Part shown: in pieces, positions 1 through 11,146 of the stretch
How positions within the stretch are numbered: the first letter of the stretch is position 1
How the letters are laid out: each line of letters begins with the position of its first letter
Source: Orobanche coerulescens
Taxonomy: Eukaryota > Streptophyta > Magnoliopsida > Lamiales > Orobanchaceae
Direction: 5' to 3'
NCBI GenBank assembly: GCA_033398695.1
Contig: CM065801.1
Coordinates: 105,331,170-105,395,169, forward strand
DNA length: 64,000 bases
Program-made: the position numbers and the translations under genes
Notes under the pieces: model-generated
What the model was told of the DNA's origin: nothing
Database searches by the model: none
What the model saw: the letters and a program-made list of their open reading frames with translations, nothing else

Positions 1-102
1 CTTTTGTTTTTGAATTTTCTATAAAATGAGCAAATTAAAGTTAAAATTTTTAGTGGTTTTATATATTGTGTATAATATTTATACAGATAGAACACCTGCT
101 TT

Positions 103-105
<3 letters not shown>

Positions 106-147
<42 letters not shown>
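106..147. repeat. (TA)n microsatellite
   Basis: An uninterrupted run of about 21 TA dinucleotides lies in AT-rich spacer. The short open frame across it, reading YIYIYI, is a translation of the microsatellite and not a gene. Confidence 0.95.
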
Positions 148-150
<3 letters not shown>

Positions 151-639
151 TTCTTTTTTATTTTCCACAAGAATACAGTCAACACTTTGATTTGCATTGT
201 TACATCTACCGACATGGATTACATTAAGACCTACATTCCTATCAAGGATATTATATTGGGGTTGGCTAAATATACCAACCCCATATGCTAAGTATACCAA
301 TTTAGTCAAATTCCTTTTTATTTTATTTTTTTATATATATTTTTTTTTTTGGTTTTTGCTTTTGCCCCTCCCTCCCCTCCACCCCCTCTTTCTTTGCCAA
401 AGCATTTCATTGTGACTTTTTCTTTGTTAGTTTTTTTTTTTTTGTGGTTAGTTTTTTACTTTTTTTTTATATTTTTAAAAATAGATAAATACAATTATGA
501 TAATACCAGAAAATTGTGTAAAAATATATTATTTAAATAGATAAATATTATACATCATGTTTATTAAATACATTACGTAAGATAATACAAAAAAATAGAG
601 AAGTACAATTATGATAATACAAGAAAAAAATTAATTCTT
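148..639. other. AT-rich spacer with pyrimidine tract
   Basis: No gene is seen here. The stretch contains long T and C runs (about 305-475), and a short AT-rich direct repeat (TACAATTATGATAATAC) occurs near 490 and again near 604. It lies just beyond the stop codon of the MULE/OTU gene. I could not identify a terminal inverted repeat of a MULE element in it. Confidence 0.6.
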
Positions 640-991
640 TCACGACATGGAGTGCAAAAGTTCATTATACAAATTTTGTCGATTTATATGCGGGAAGGCC
701 CATGCCGGGTCATAATTGTAACGAAACCATTGCGGATGGTTAAGAGGTAATGGAGAATTTTCTTGTAATTCTACTTGGACGTAGTGGTTACCGACCAATG
801 CCATCGCACCTATATTATGTTGTTGTGATCGTGGCGGACTAGACCAAAGTGGTAAGCACAGCGTACTGGATGACTCGCTTAAAAAATAACAAGAATGTCA
901 AACCTTGAAGCAATTAGTAAACCGATCATTGGCATAATCATCCATTTATCGGGCGGCATAACCGGGTTCTTGGAGACTCAATGTGATCGTG
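640..991 (-). pseudogene. OTU domain C-terminal part
   Basis: After a frameshift near 985 the minus strand stays open to a TGA at 642-640. It encodes VGNHYVQVEL (the His motif of OTU proteases) and a tail resembling PHINRQNLYNELL. Together with GDGNCGF upstream, both catalytic motifs are therefore present in the DNA although not in one frame. Some length between the two motifs appears eroded. Confidence 0.72.
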
Positions 992-2335
992 CTATATCAA
1001 CGACTTGAATATGTCTTTGTATACGTTATAGTGCATAACTAACTCGTTTAATAATTCCATCCGAATTTGAAAATACTGATGTTGACTTAATCCCAAGAAC
1101 GTAGCCACCGCTCTAAACCCACAATTTCCATCTCCCTCTACATCATTTACCTGCGTGATGTAAGGACGAAAAATTTTTGGAATTTTTTCTAGAATATAAG
1201 AGTTATCCAAACTCTCGAACTCATATGGGATCTCGTTCAAGTCTATCACGTATGAACTCTCGAACTCATCTGGGACCTCATTCAAGTCTATCACTGGTTT
1301 CTTGTTCAAGTCCATCACGTATGAACTATGTCTCGCTGGTTCCTTAATCGAATCTGACCCAACAAAATTTGGTATGCTTAAACAAGATCTACGAGAATCT
1401 TGATGAACGGGATCGATATCCCTTTTTTGTTGTGGTTTCTTTAAGCTTGGTCGTCCACGAGTATTTTTTTGAACTCGAGGTACTTGAATGTCGGTTGAAG
1501 TTCGGTCCATGATATCCTTTAGCTTTCTTAACAAACTTTTTTTCTCAACTTTGGACTGCTTGTAAAAGTTTTCTTTAAAATGTTCTAGTTCACCGTCACA
1601 ACTAATATCATCATTTTGCACAGATGTTGATGGTGAAATATCTAGCTTCCTCCAAAAGATATCAATCGAATCCAAGGGAATATACTTACCCGTACTTATA
1701 TACATTGAAAGTTCGCAAGCACATGGTAACCCACAACTGTTGCGAAGTCGACAATCACAGTTTGAGGAGTCTAACTGAAGATCCTTCCATCGTTTATGTT
1801 CTCCTAGAATCATATCGAGAGCTTCATTTGAAACAAAACCACGCAATAGTTTGAAGCACTGAATGTTGTGTTGATGAATGCGGACAATTCTGCTTTTTTC
1901 TAAGCTTTCTTTAATTGATGTAAGTTGCGACTGCACTATTCGATCAATACAACCCAGAAATCTATCCAAACTAGACTTTGCAGAATTCAAATATTTTTTT
2001 AGCTTCGCATGCTGGCTCTCAACTCTATTGGTTGTGTTATTTCCAAAGTTGAGATGCTGGTCAATCCAGAATGACACAAACATTTCCTTGTATTTGTTCA
2101 ACCAACTCTCATTTACGTAATTTAAAACACCTGGAAAGTAACGTAAATTTGGATGAGAAAATATATAAGAAAAAATAACTTTGGGACATAGAAAAATAAA
2201 TATTAAATGTGAAATATATAAAACATACGTGGATATTTTATCACTTGAATTGAAGTCGCATGTAGTTTTACGTATAAGGCCGCACGTGTTGCGGAATCCT
2301 CTAGTAACTTCCACAATGAAAGAAATGATTCTCAA
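992..2335 (-). pseudogene. MULE C-terminus, SWIM zinc finger and start of OTU domain
   Basis: The 447-residue open frame contains NTTNRVESQHAKLKKYL (end of the MULE domain), then CDCRLRNSCGLPCAC...H-like residues (SWIM zinc finger). A low-complexity linker follows with repeats of VIDLNE(I/V)P. Near residue 400 comes GDGNCGFRAVA, the nucleophile-Cys motif of OTU proteases. The hydrophobic stretch around residues 37-70 is probably a translated intron (2228-2131, GTATG to TTTCCAG) and not a membrane segment. The frame stops before the catalytic His, which lies downstream in another frame. Confidence 0.85.
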
Positions 2336-2444
2336 TCATTTGGTGACCTAATAGATGGCCTGCAATTCTTCAAAATATTTGTACTAATGTGCCATCTACA
2401 AAGTAATTGAGCAGCATTCGGGAAGACTTTTTTGCATGCATTCA

Positions 2445-2933
2445 TTAGAGCCAACTCCGATCAGTAACTATAACACGTGGGTGCATGCACTTGTCTAGTG
2501 TCGACTTTAGACAATTTAATGCCCAAGTATAGTTAACCTCCCTTTCATTAAGCATAAAGACGAAAGCTATGCAAAATGTCTTCTTTGTTGAAGTTACGCC
2601 AATAATTTCAACAAAAGGCATATTATACTTGTTCGTTTTGTACGTGGCATCTATCATCAATACGTGTGGAAATGCGCGCCAAATATCAAATGATGTTGAA
2701 TGAACGAAGAATAAATTTTCCAGCTCGTTTGAAATACTTGTAGAAAACTCATAAACATAACCATTAGAATGCAAAAGGGACAGGAGAACCTGCATTGGAG
2801 ATTTGCCTACTTGCTCGACCATGCGGATTTTATTGCGTGCATTGTAAATAGTTTTGAGTGTGGACACATTATTTACATTCCGCTGCTTTAGTATTGATAA
2901 AATATCGCGGGGCGCCACATTCATCGTTGTCAA
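2445..2933 (-). pseudogene. MULE transposase domain (N-terminal part of DDE fold)
   Basis: The 162-residue open frame contains VLMIDATYKTNKYNMP, which carries the first catalytic Asp of the MULE DDE domain. It then runs through YTWALNCLKS to HPRVIVTDR, which carries the second Asp. It ends prematurely right after VTDR, where a one-base loss disrupts the expected ELALMNA continuation. The following bases (2444-2336) continue in another frame with NACKKVFPNA-like and CRWHI-like residues. The catalytic domain is therefore split and not translatable as it stands. Confidence 0.88.
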
Positions 2934-3273
2934 TTCTGCAACAAACTATATTCATCCTCAGATAATCGCTTTGCATATGGATGCCCCTCCATATACTGTG
3001 CAGGTTGATGGTTATGTTTATCACATATCACCCTTAACCTCCACGAATCATATTCATCTAAATATTTTCCTTCATTCAAATGGACAATTACTTTTTTTGG
3101 TACCAGAAACTTTACTTGAATCCTTAACTTTATAGTCGCCACGATCACACATGAGTACAACTTTATACGAAACCACAAGGTTTCTTATTTGATCTTTTTT
3201 TGACGATGACAACACCTAGAGAGTGCGCCATGTTTTGTACCCAATCCATCAATTCTTCACGAGACCCGAACAC
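2930..3273 (-). pseudogene. FAR1-type DNA-binding segment
   Basis: This second exon begins after the acceptor at 3274. One frame reads VVLMCDRGGDYK and another reads VICDKHNHQPAQYMEGHPYA. Both are hallmark pieces of the WRKY-GCM1-like zinc finger of FAR1-related proteins, including the CX..HNH chelating residues. The pieces are in different frames, so at least two small indels separate them. The role would be binding of transposon ends or of target promoters, inferred from family knowledge. Confidence 0.8.
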
Positions 3274-3480
3274 CTAAAAATAAATTGCAAGTGTATAAAA
3301 AATCGACATTTATAAAAGATTAAAACCATATAATTGTACCTGATTAGTGGCAAATTCTGGCGTCATCGTGAAAAATCCAGCATCTTCAGTTAAATTATTT
3401 TCGTTAAAAATCGACATTTATGGACGTAGATGTATATGTGTGTTTAGTTGTGTGTATCCATGATGTGTGTGCAATATCCC

Positions 3481-3490
3481 CTATATATAG
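3481..3490 (-). promoter_or_regulatory. TATA box of the FAR1/MULE-OTU gene
   Basis: The minus strand reads CTATATATAG, about 65-75 bp upstream of the chosen ATG (3417). The position and sequence fit a plant core promoter. This is inferred from sequence alone. Confidence 0.55.
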
Positions 3491-3987
3491 AGTTGTGTGT
3501 GTGTTGGGGAAGAAAATAAATGAGAGTCCAGGCACCCCCTGTCTTTGTCACTCACGGAGTCATTAACAGAAAGTCAACTCTAAAGAGCTAAACTCCCCAT
3601 GTGCGGATCACTTGGAACTTCTTTGAGTTCATTGACTTTTGAGTTCATTGACTTTTTCTTGATAAAGACAAATGGGAGCACATGGAACTTCACTATGTCT
3701 TCACATGAAGACAAATTAACTGTCAATGTGAACTTCACTGACCCGCTCTAAACCGTAACGTGGAACTTCACATGATTACGCTCTAGACCCAAGACCTTCA
3801 CATGACTTTTTCTTCATTGTTTGTTTTTTGGTATATTTAGTAATACCCATTATATTACAGCAATAAGTCTTTGGACTGGATACTCTATTCAAAATATTTT
3901 TAGCAGTTTCCGTGTAATGACCACTTTTAGCGGCCTGTTTAATCCTATCTAGTGAAGCATTTTACACATTCAAAAAAGAAAAAAAAA
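3491..3987. other. Spacer between MULE/OTU gene and LP element
   Basis: No coding region is seen. A short tandem duplication (GAGTTCATTGACTTTT twice, near 3618-3655) and several copies of TTCACATGA/TGGAACTTCA-like words occur. An A-rich run sits directly beside the LP insertion site. Confidence 0.5.
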
Positions 3988-3992
3988 CATCT

Positions 3993-4218
3993 TGTTTGAG
4001 GAGAAAGTAAAAGACAGCAAATCAATTCATTCATAACACTGATAGAGGGGCCTTTATATAGGCATTACAATGAGAGTCCTTCCATACATAGGATTCCTAG
4101 ATAAGGTAAGACATCTAATAGGATCATACTACCTCTAGAAGGATCTAGAACCTTCCATCTATGTATCTACAATCAGTATTAGGTAAGACACATCACGGGA
4201 ATAATAATTCCCAGAACA
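3993..4218 (-). repeat. LP 3' LTR
   Basis: This 226-bp LTR differs from its partner at three positions that I can count by eye. On the minus strand it contains a TATA box (CTATATAAAG, about 4050-4059). It is preceded on that strand by the polypurine tract at 4219-4229. Confidence 0.93.
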
Positions 4219-4229
4219 CTCCCCCTGTG
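4219..4229 (-). promoter_or_regulatory. LP polypurine tract
   Basis: The minus strand reads ACAGGGGGAG immediately before the 3' LTR, which is the plus-strand primer for reverse transcription. Near-copies (TCAGGGGGAGT) lie further in, at about 4369-4378 and 4391-4400. Multiple PPT-like tracts are common in plant Copia elements. Confidence 0.75.
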
Positions 4230-4239
4230 TCGAGCACTA

Positions 4240-4615
4240 ATACAACAATGGTGCAGAAGATGTTGCCTTCGTAAAAACCTATTCCAAGCCAAAGCAAAAC
4301 CCCATGGGAAAAATAAAGGCTTGATGAGGAAAAGATTGCAACGCACCAACATAACATGTCATGTATACTCCCCCTGATGTATACATAATGACTCCCCCTG
4401 ATGAGTACCTCAAATCATAGGAGTCAGATGCCAAGTTTCCCTCACAACTATACCAAGGAAAAACCCAGTGGGAAAAATACCTCTTGGTCTAAGTTGAACA
4501 GAAGTACAACACATCATTGTATGGATGTTCTCATAGGTCGCCTCGTTAAAAACCTTACCAAGTGAAAACCCAATGGGAAAAACAAACCTTGGTCTAAGGA
4601 CAAAAAGAGCGCGAC
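4240..4615 (-). repeat. LP 3' region with repeated CCATTGGGTTTTC motif
   Basis: Three related blocks (near 4275-4312, 4450-4492 and 4548-4596) read on the minus strand as a TTTTTCCCA(C/T)TGGGTTTT core with a flanking CCAAG. An open frame across two of them translates to FPIGFSLGKVFNEATYEN and FPTGFFLG. I recognise this block as common in the 3' untranslated part of plant Copia elements. It is the main support for placing LP near Copia. Confidence 0.65.
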
Positions 4616-4619
4616 ACAT

Positions 4620-7600
4620 CCAAAGTGCAGAGTCGCTAAAGACTTATCAAGTTTTCCAAAGTCTTGACCTCCATGCACTAAATCAGTCATAACTTCTTCG
4701 ATTCAATAGGTATCAACGAAACTGTAAGAACTTATGAAAACTAGACACCCATAGCTTTTCATTCACATACGACGTAACCTAGATCGACTTTGAGCAGATC
4801 ACAAAGCTCTATCGAAGTTGACTCGGCAAATTACGGACATATCTGTCCTACTTTGCAACAATAGTCATATGTCACTCAACATGATGGATGTGATCAAATG
4901 GTTGGTTTCCTTGGAAAGTAGACACAAACCTTTCCAATGGTACCAATTTCACCATTTTCCATCAAGTGAGCTGCCCTTTGGGTCATATGGAAGATAGACC
5001 AACACATTCTGGGCAGATTCGGGTATCAGTTTTCAAGTGTCCTTTTTATCGAGATAGAGCGATCTTCAAGCTTCTTGTCAATCACAGACATTGCATGAGC
5101 GCATCCTAGGCCATCATCACAGTGGCTTTACCGGATTATTACGAATGAGTGCATCGAGTCAAACATGAGGACATAATACCGTACTTTTCTCTTAAGACTG
5201 CATCATCACTTAAGTGAGCCAAGTCTTATGATGACTTCGACTAATCATTGGGAATCATATAGGCATTACTTTATCGTCTCTTAGGGAAACCGTCCCTTAG
5301 ATTGCCTTAAACCGATTGATGAATACGCATCATCAAGTGTCCCCAAGATTCTTTCATTCTTAACTTTGGATTTAGCGGAATCTCTTAGTCTCACAAGAGT
5401 ACATCACTATAAACCCTTAGTTTTACACGCAAAAGCTTCATATCTCTTCCAAATCAAGTATATACTTAGTATGCGTCCCCGACAATCACTTGTCGTCGCA
5501 CTCCGTAGTCAGGAGCCACTTGATTTGAGTCTGATCCACCACGAGATCCTTTTTATCACTTAACTTAGTTCCCCACTAAGATAAGATTTAACCACAAGCT
5601 GCACGTCAGTTTTTGGGAAACTATCTAACTGAAAAGATAGTGGATGCTATAACATCCATTACGATGGCACAACTAAGTTTCGTGTCATCGTAGTCGATTC
5701 CAGTGCGTTCATGAGAAATCTCGCGCCATGAGGTGAGTTTAACTCCTTCTCTCACTCGTTTTAACAAAGTTTATGGATAGATCTTATCTTTGGAGTGTCG
5801 GTACCACTTCAACAAAGGGCTATCACTTTGTTTATACTAGAGTCGCATATGTTTCCATTTTAGGCCAAGGCTACAACGTTGTAGATTTTCAACGAAGTAT
5901 GGTTCGATTAAACTCACATTCCACGTCCTCATGAACCGGCTTTATTCATAGAGTACTCTTTATGGATTGGCATTCATTGAGGCGTCCCCCAATGATGACT
6001 ATAATCCAGAATCACATGAGACGGATGAGTTCATTTGATCATATGATCAAGTTTTCATGTACCAAACTCGCATACATTCTTAGCGAGAGTATTTATCGAA
6101 CCAAGTGGCATCCCAATACTCGATGAGATCCACGGCCTAGTAACACCATCTACCACAATTTGTGGTGTTACCATATCACCATTTATAAGTGACGAACGTC
6201 CATAACCGGACACAATCCTTGCAGACATGTTTGCAGCATGTATTTAATCTCGTCACTTTAGGGAACTTGGTGAGGCACAGTAGGGACAAACTACGACAAT
6301 TCCAAGTCGTTCTACTCGAACATGATCGTCGCATCTCCCCTAACGACGGAAGGCGGCTCATCAAAGTGACTTACGAGATCGTCTGCCAAGGTACATTTTA
6401 AGCGGACTATGAGTGAAAGCGCATGTCATATTCATCATTTATAACCCGTCATAATGCGTTGTGGTGACGCACTTTGGCACATGAACATGTGGACGATAAA
6501 GGTTTTCAGTGTTAACACAATCCAGTTAACAAAATGCATATTGTTACACTCGTAACTAAGCATTTGAATGATGATAGGTATAGGTGAATATGACATGTTG
6601 ACCTATGCTACATAGCCGTAGCTACTGGTCTTGAGAATCCAACAAAACCGCCACCATGCACCACCGGGATCGAACATAAAGAAATGATTGAACCGATGAT
6701 AGGCCGTTGGTTTTATCGAACCTCTAGTGCTTTCTTGAAGAGTTCACTCCCTTCACCAGCCCCAAACACCTCAAAATTTCGTGAGCATGTATAAACGGGT
6801 GTTTAGGATTCCAAAACCATCAACCTTGTGGTCAAAAACCGATCGAAATGACATCGAACTAGTCGTTAGGATGGCTGGTGGTATGTGAAAACTTCATTTA
6901 AGTGGTTCACCTCCTTCCAAGTCTCCAAATGGCACCAAAATTTGTGAGAAGGTAGCCTTGGATGTTAGGAAGTACTCGTTAAAATTTCACTTTAAGACTT
7001 GGTCTAAAAAGTGGGTGAACCGACCTTTACAATGACTGGTCCGCAAGTTGGACAACCATAACTCAGGTTTCATCAACTTATCAATCATTGTCAAAGGAAC
7101 AACATAACATATAAATGTTATTACTTGAGTACGACCATTTGTGAACACCATCATAGCATCATAAGCCACCCAGGCTAATACTTATGATCATGTATGTATA
7201 AGGACTCGGTGAAAAGGGAGGACTCAGCACCATGCTTATGCGAGTCGCTACATTATTCTCTTTAGCATAGGAGGGTGTCATCTCCTAAATGTGCCAAAGA
7301 ATAGGCTTAAATCAATGAACATGGATAAGAAGGATCATTTGGGGGGTCTTTGGCGTCACACATGTTTATTAAAACAAGACGCGAATGACATAAATATCAT
7401 CATTGGTCATGAGCCTTGCTCACGACTCCACCAACGTACTTTGGTGTCTTTGATCCAACTAGTTTCTTTGTTCAAAGAAAATGATGTCCATGACAATACC
7501 GTGGTATATGGATCATCAAATTGTCCAAATTCCGGACTATTAAAGCCTAAATGTGTCAATGTCCCAATACATCTTCTGGTTACACAAACCGATGCAAGCC

Positions 7601-8962
7601 AGACCATATTGACTCATGAATATTTTTCCTTTCACATATCCAATACAAGTGATGCATAAGATTTTATTCTCACAAATCATAATGAGATGCTATGAGTGAT
7701 ACACTTTGGCATATGTATCATCGAGTCATAACATGGTTCAATTGTTACGGAACATATGTGACTAGAAAACGCCATTCGACATTCAACAATTTGAGTATTA
7801 TACCACTCATTGATTGTGATGACTTAGTCATCATAGTCACAATGGATTTATAAACCGAAATCCAAAAATATCGTGTTCCTTGAAAATAGCTTAATACGCA
7901 CTCAATTTCGCTTGCAAAATTTCATAATCATGAGCATAGCGAATACTCTAACAACATAGAGATTTTATGCTTGATATGATCAAAATGATCTATCATATTG
8001 AGTGCATAACATGGCAAGGTTATATGCCTAAGGGGCAAAATTACGACACAAGCATGGTGTAACACTACCATGCACACGCTCGACCTTCTTACAAGGGTGC
8101 GTATTTTGGGCTTTCCCAATGAAAGCTTTTTCAACATTTGAAAGATGATAGTTTAGCGTACAACGCATACCAAAAACTGCATCATCTATGACAAATTCGG
8201 CCAGAAAGAGGTTGAAAAATATGTGTCGTAAGACCACTTGCAAATTCAAGATGGGAACCAAGTTGGTTGGGACAAAAGTTAGCACAATCGCTGGAAATAA
8301 AATTCCGCGCAGCTTGACCTTTGTTCACTAAAACAGCGATAACTCCCTTGTTAGGAAGGCTATGGACGAACGGTCAGATTTTCTGGAAACTAGACTTCCG
8401 TATCTTTCTATCCATATATTGTGCACCACACGGATCATTAAACTCAGATCACAGTGCATATTTTAATTGGCTGTTTAGTTTTTCCCAAGTTTAGTGAGAA
8501 ACCAAGGTTGAGACCATATCCAATGGCATAAGTATTGATGCAAAAACATGGCAATGACAGCCATATGTGCGTTTAAACGCAGCAGGGTGTTCGATTTCTT
8601 ATCTTCGACTAATGATCCTTTCGGTAACTCCAACTTGGTAGACTTGCAGAGAAAGTAGGAATGTCGGTACAGCTAAGGCTGTTTAAAAACCACTGATTCC
8701 GTTTGAACTTTCAAAGCATAAACAAATACCAAGGAGGATTCGCCTAGTCATGATCAAAAGTGCAGAAAAATATCCACCAAAGTGCATCAATCAACCAAGT
8801 ATTTTAATTCTCAATTTGCAAGTATACGTCATAATAGCCATGTTATATAGATACAACGCGGTGCATCATAATTAAGCATTTTGAACCATGAGACATAATG
8901 AATATACCACAACCAAGTTGTCTTGACCATCCAATAAGATCGACTAAACATAGTCAAATATA
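4620..8962. other. LP internal region, no coding signal
   Basis: Over 4 kb has only short unconnected open frames on both strands and no retroviral motif that I can recognise. Local features are a block resembling LTR leader text (TTCCAATGGTACCAATTTCACC, about 4916-4955) and scattered near-repeats. I cannot assign a function. The region may be ancient non-coding filler or decayed gag-pol. Confidence 0.6.
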
Positions 8963-8967
8963 TAAGG
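8963..8967. repeat. G1 target-site duplication (left), TAAGG
   Basis: TAAGG directly precedes the G1 5' LTR and recurs at 17669-17673 directly after the 3' LTR. The matching 5-bp duplication shows G1 inserted as a unit into LP. Confidence 0.92.
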
Positions 8968-9149
8968 TGTAATACCCGTGTATTTTGTGAGTGTTATTTT
9001 GGATGTATTTTGTGGTATTGTGGTTATTTGGACCGTATATATTGATGATTGACCTTGGCATATTCATGGCTGATAATTGTTGGGTTTTGTGATTCTCGAA
9101 TTGAGCTCGTTTTAGCCGGCCTTCTTGCGAATTTAAATTTGGAAAATAG

Positions 9150-9580
9150 CAGTTAGCGCACGCTAAGACTGTATGTCTAGCGCACGCTAACCAGGTTCGA
9201 GTAGCGCACGCTACTCTTGTGCAATAGCGTGCGTTAGGCCCGTTGGACAGTAAGCTTTCTGGACTCTGGAATGAGGCGTTAGCGTACGCTATGGACGGAC
9301 TAACGTACGCTATTTCGATGTACTAGCGCACGTTACTTGTATGATAGCGTGCGCTAGGATGTCGTCGGTGAGGACGAAGCGTTTACGGGCTGCAGATATT
9401 GCGAGTAGCGACGCTCTCAGTATGGAGTTAGCGCGCGCTAGTAGCAATCGGTAGCGCACGCTAACAGATAGTTCAGCGCCACGCTACTGAGTCCGCGTAA
9501 TGTTCTGATCGCCTTTTTCTTCAGCAGCACCGCCTCGCTCGTTAGCGCACGCTAAGCTGTAGCCGTAGCGTGCGCTAATA
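9150..9580 (+). repeat. Palindromic TAGCGCACGCTA array in G1 5' LTR
   Basis: About 15-20 copies of TAGCGCACGCTA or its reverse TAGCGTGCGCTA, some shortened, are spaced 10-30 bp apart. Each unit is a palindrome with arms TAGCG/CGCTA around a two-base centre. The array stops about 15 bp before the TATA box. It recurs in the 3' LTR. Confidence 0.9.
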
Positions 9581-9590
9581 CCTCCCAAGA

Positions 9591-9600
9591 TATATATGGG
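9591..9600 (+). promoter_or_regulatory. G1 LTR TATA box (5' copy)
   Basis: TATATATGGG follows the palindrome array directly. The 3' LTR has the same arrangement at about 16324-16333. It is the likely Pol II core promoter of G1. Confidence 0.6.
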
Positions 9601-10924
9601 GGTAGGTTCTAGAAATGTCATTTTCACCTCTTCCTCTTCTCTTCGGCCGGGCATACTTGACCATTGGAGAGTGCAGATTCTTGGTCGGATTTCTTCATCC
9701 AACGATAATTTTGGGCTCCTAACACCAAGTTATCAACATCTTATCAACTTTCACCATCTAAATCAAGGTAAAACCGTTGGAACCCTAGTTCTTCATATTT
9801 TGGGGTTTTTGTCGAGATCTTTGATTTTAATCTACCCTAGCTCCGATTTGTGCTAGATGGTGATGTTGTAATCATAATCCTCCATTTTTCTCCAAGATTC
9901 ACGATTTAACCCTAAGTTACCTTTCATAGTTTGGGTTCGAGCTACGATTCCTTCGTAATATTTGAATAAATGTCCCCAAGGGTAGAACTTAGGTAAATCT
10001 TTCCATTTCCGTGGTGTTGTGTTTTGATTCGATATTTCGATGTGTTAGGATCGAATCGTTGAAGGAAATTCGGACCGTACATTCATCCGTTCGCCGTATC
10101 TTGTGTCGTTCAAATTGAGGCAAGTACTTTGATTGTGTTTATTGTACATCGTGTGAATATGTAAAAATGGAATTTGTGCCAATTGTTGATCGAGTGTGTG
10201 TGAGCCGAGTAAAACAGTGAGGGTCCCCTGGGGTCCGGTAGGCTGCGTATCCCTACGGATCACTCGGTTGGGCTATACACTAGGGAGGGTCTGACGAGGT
10301 GTCTCTGGGGTGTGTATCTTGGCCGAGAGGTACAGGCCAAGATAGCTCGGGAGGTTGTTTTGTGATGATGACTGTGATGTGGTATTAGGAATATCTGTGA
10401 TGGCACTATGATTTTACGTGGTTTTTGTTGATTATTCACTTGTTGTACATATTCTAGAATCATTGTACTTGCACGGCTTCTTGCGACCCCTTTTTGGGGT
10501 GGATATACTTTTGTGTATTCGTGCGAGTCCAGTGGGAGGACTAGCACAGACGGACACGAGCTTGGTGGGCGCATTGATATCGTGCATTATTTTTGAGTTG
10601 ATGGTCATATGGTCATGGTCAAGTCGTGTTTTGGTTTTGTACTCGCTGGCATCTTTGCGTGTTGTATGTCATGTTATTATTAATGGTTAATGATGTTGTT
10701 GTATTCCCGTGGGAACGGTCATATTGGTTATGATTTCCTCGGGATGATATGTTGTTTGGTATTGTGATGTATGTTATGTTGAAATTGAAGTTGATTTTTG
10801 AATGTATGAACATTTGTGTTTGTCGTATTTAATGTGTTTTATTTGGGTCTAAGCACAGTAGGTCCTCCAAAAGGAACTACGGCGCCGTAATATCTCCGTA
10901 AATCATGGGGGTGTTACGAGAATA

Positions 10925-10936
10925 TGGTATCGAGCC
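10925..10936 (+). promoter_or_regulatory. G1 primer binding site
   Basis: TGGTATCGAGCC lies 6 bp inside the 5' LTR. It matches the initiator-Met-tRNA-type PBS (TGGTATCAGAGC) with small changes. Confidence 0.75.
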
Positions 10937-11146
10937 TAGGTTTATGGATACCTAGCCGGTGTTTTGGGTCTATTAAATTGAGTCAGTTGTTATCTACGAT
11001 ATCATTGGCATGCTACCACCTCGTGTTGCCTGTGTTGGAAGACTCTTCGGATGTTGGTTGTTTCTTTCCTTCGGAAATAATTACCGTAATATTGTGCAAT
11101 CTATTATTGTAATCATTTCCTTGTTGAATCATTCTTACTCTTCAGT

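Larger units (their letters stand above)
640..3417 (-). pseudogene. FAR1-type MULE transposase fused to OTU cysteine protease domain, degenerate
   Basis: The gene reads 3417 to 640. Its parts in order are a short first exon (26 codons, 3417-3340), a GT-AG intron (3339-3274), a FAR1-type DNA-binding region, a MULE transposase domain, a SWIM zinc finger and an OTU domain. The start is the ATG at 3417, placed about 70 bp below a minus-strand TATA box. A second likely intron, 2228-2131, is in frame. Frameshifts near 3165, 2935, 2450 and 985 break the reading frame. Plants have a family of long FAR1/MULE-related proteins with a C-terminal OTU domain, and this looks like a nearly full-length but decayed member. 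No terminal inverted repeats were found, so transposon versus domesticated origin is open. Confidence 0.82.
8968..10918 (+). repeat. G1 5' LTR
   Basis: The LTR starts TGTAATACCC and ends GTGTTAC(G), the last base differing from the A in the 3' LTR. It holds a dense array of TAGCGCACGCTA-type palindromes (about 9150-9580), then a TATATATGGG TATA box at 9591-9600. Confidence 0.92.

Noticed and set aside
3993..4218. LP LTR considered as an LTR of G1
   Set aside because: G1 has its own 1.95-kb LTRs and TAAGG duplications. The 226-bp pair has separate ends, a separate PBS and PPT in the opposite direction, and CATCT duplications.
5366..8285. Several 60-120-residue frames inside LP
   Set aside because: They are short, without motifs, not collinear and on both strands. 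The region lacks codon-like periodicity that I can see.
9150..9580. Possible CRISPR-like array of short spaced repeats
   Set aside because: Units are 12-bp palindromes with irregular 10-30-bp spacing, lie in the LTR of a plant retrotransposon and recur in its partner LTR. There are no cas genes and the DNA is not prokaryotic.
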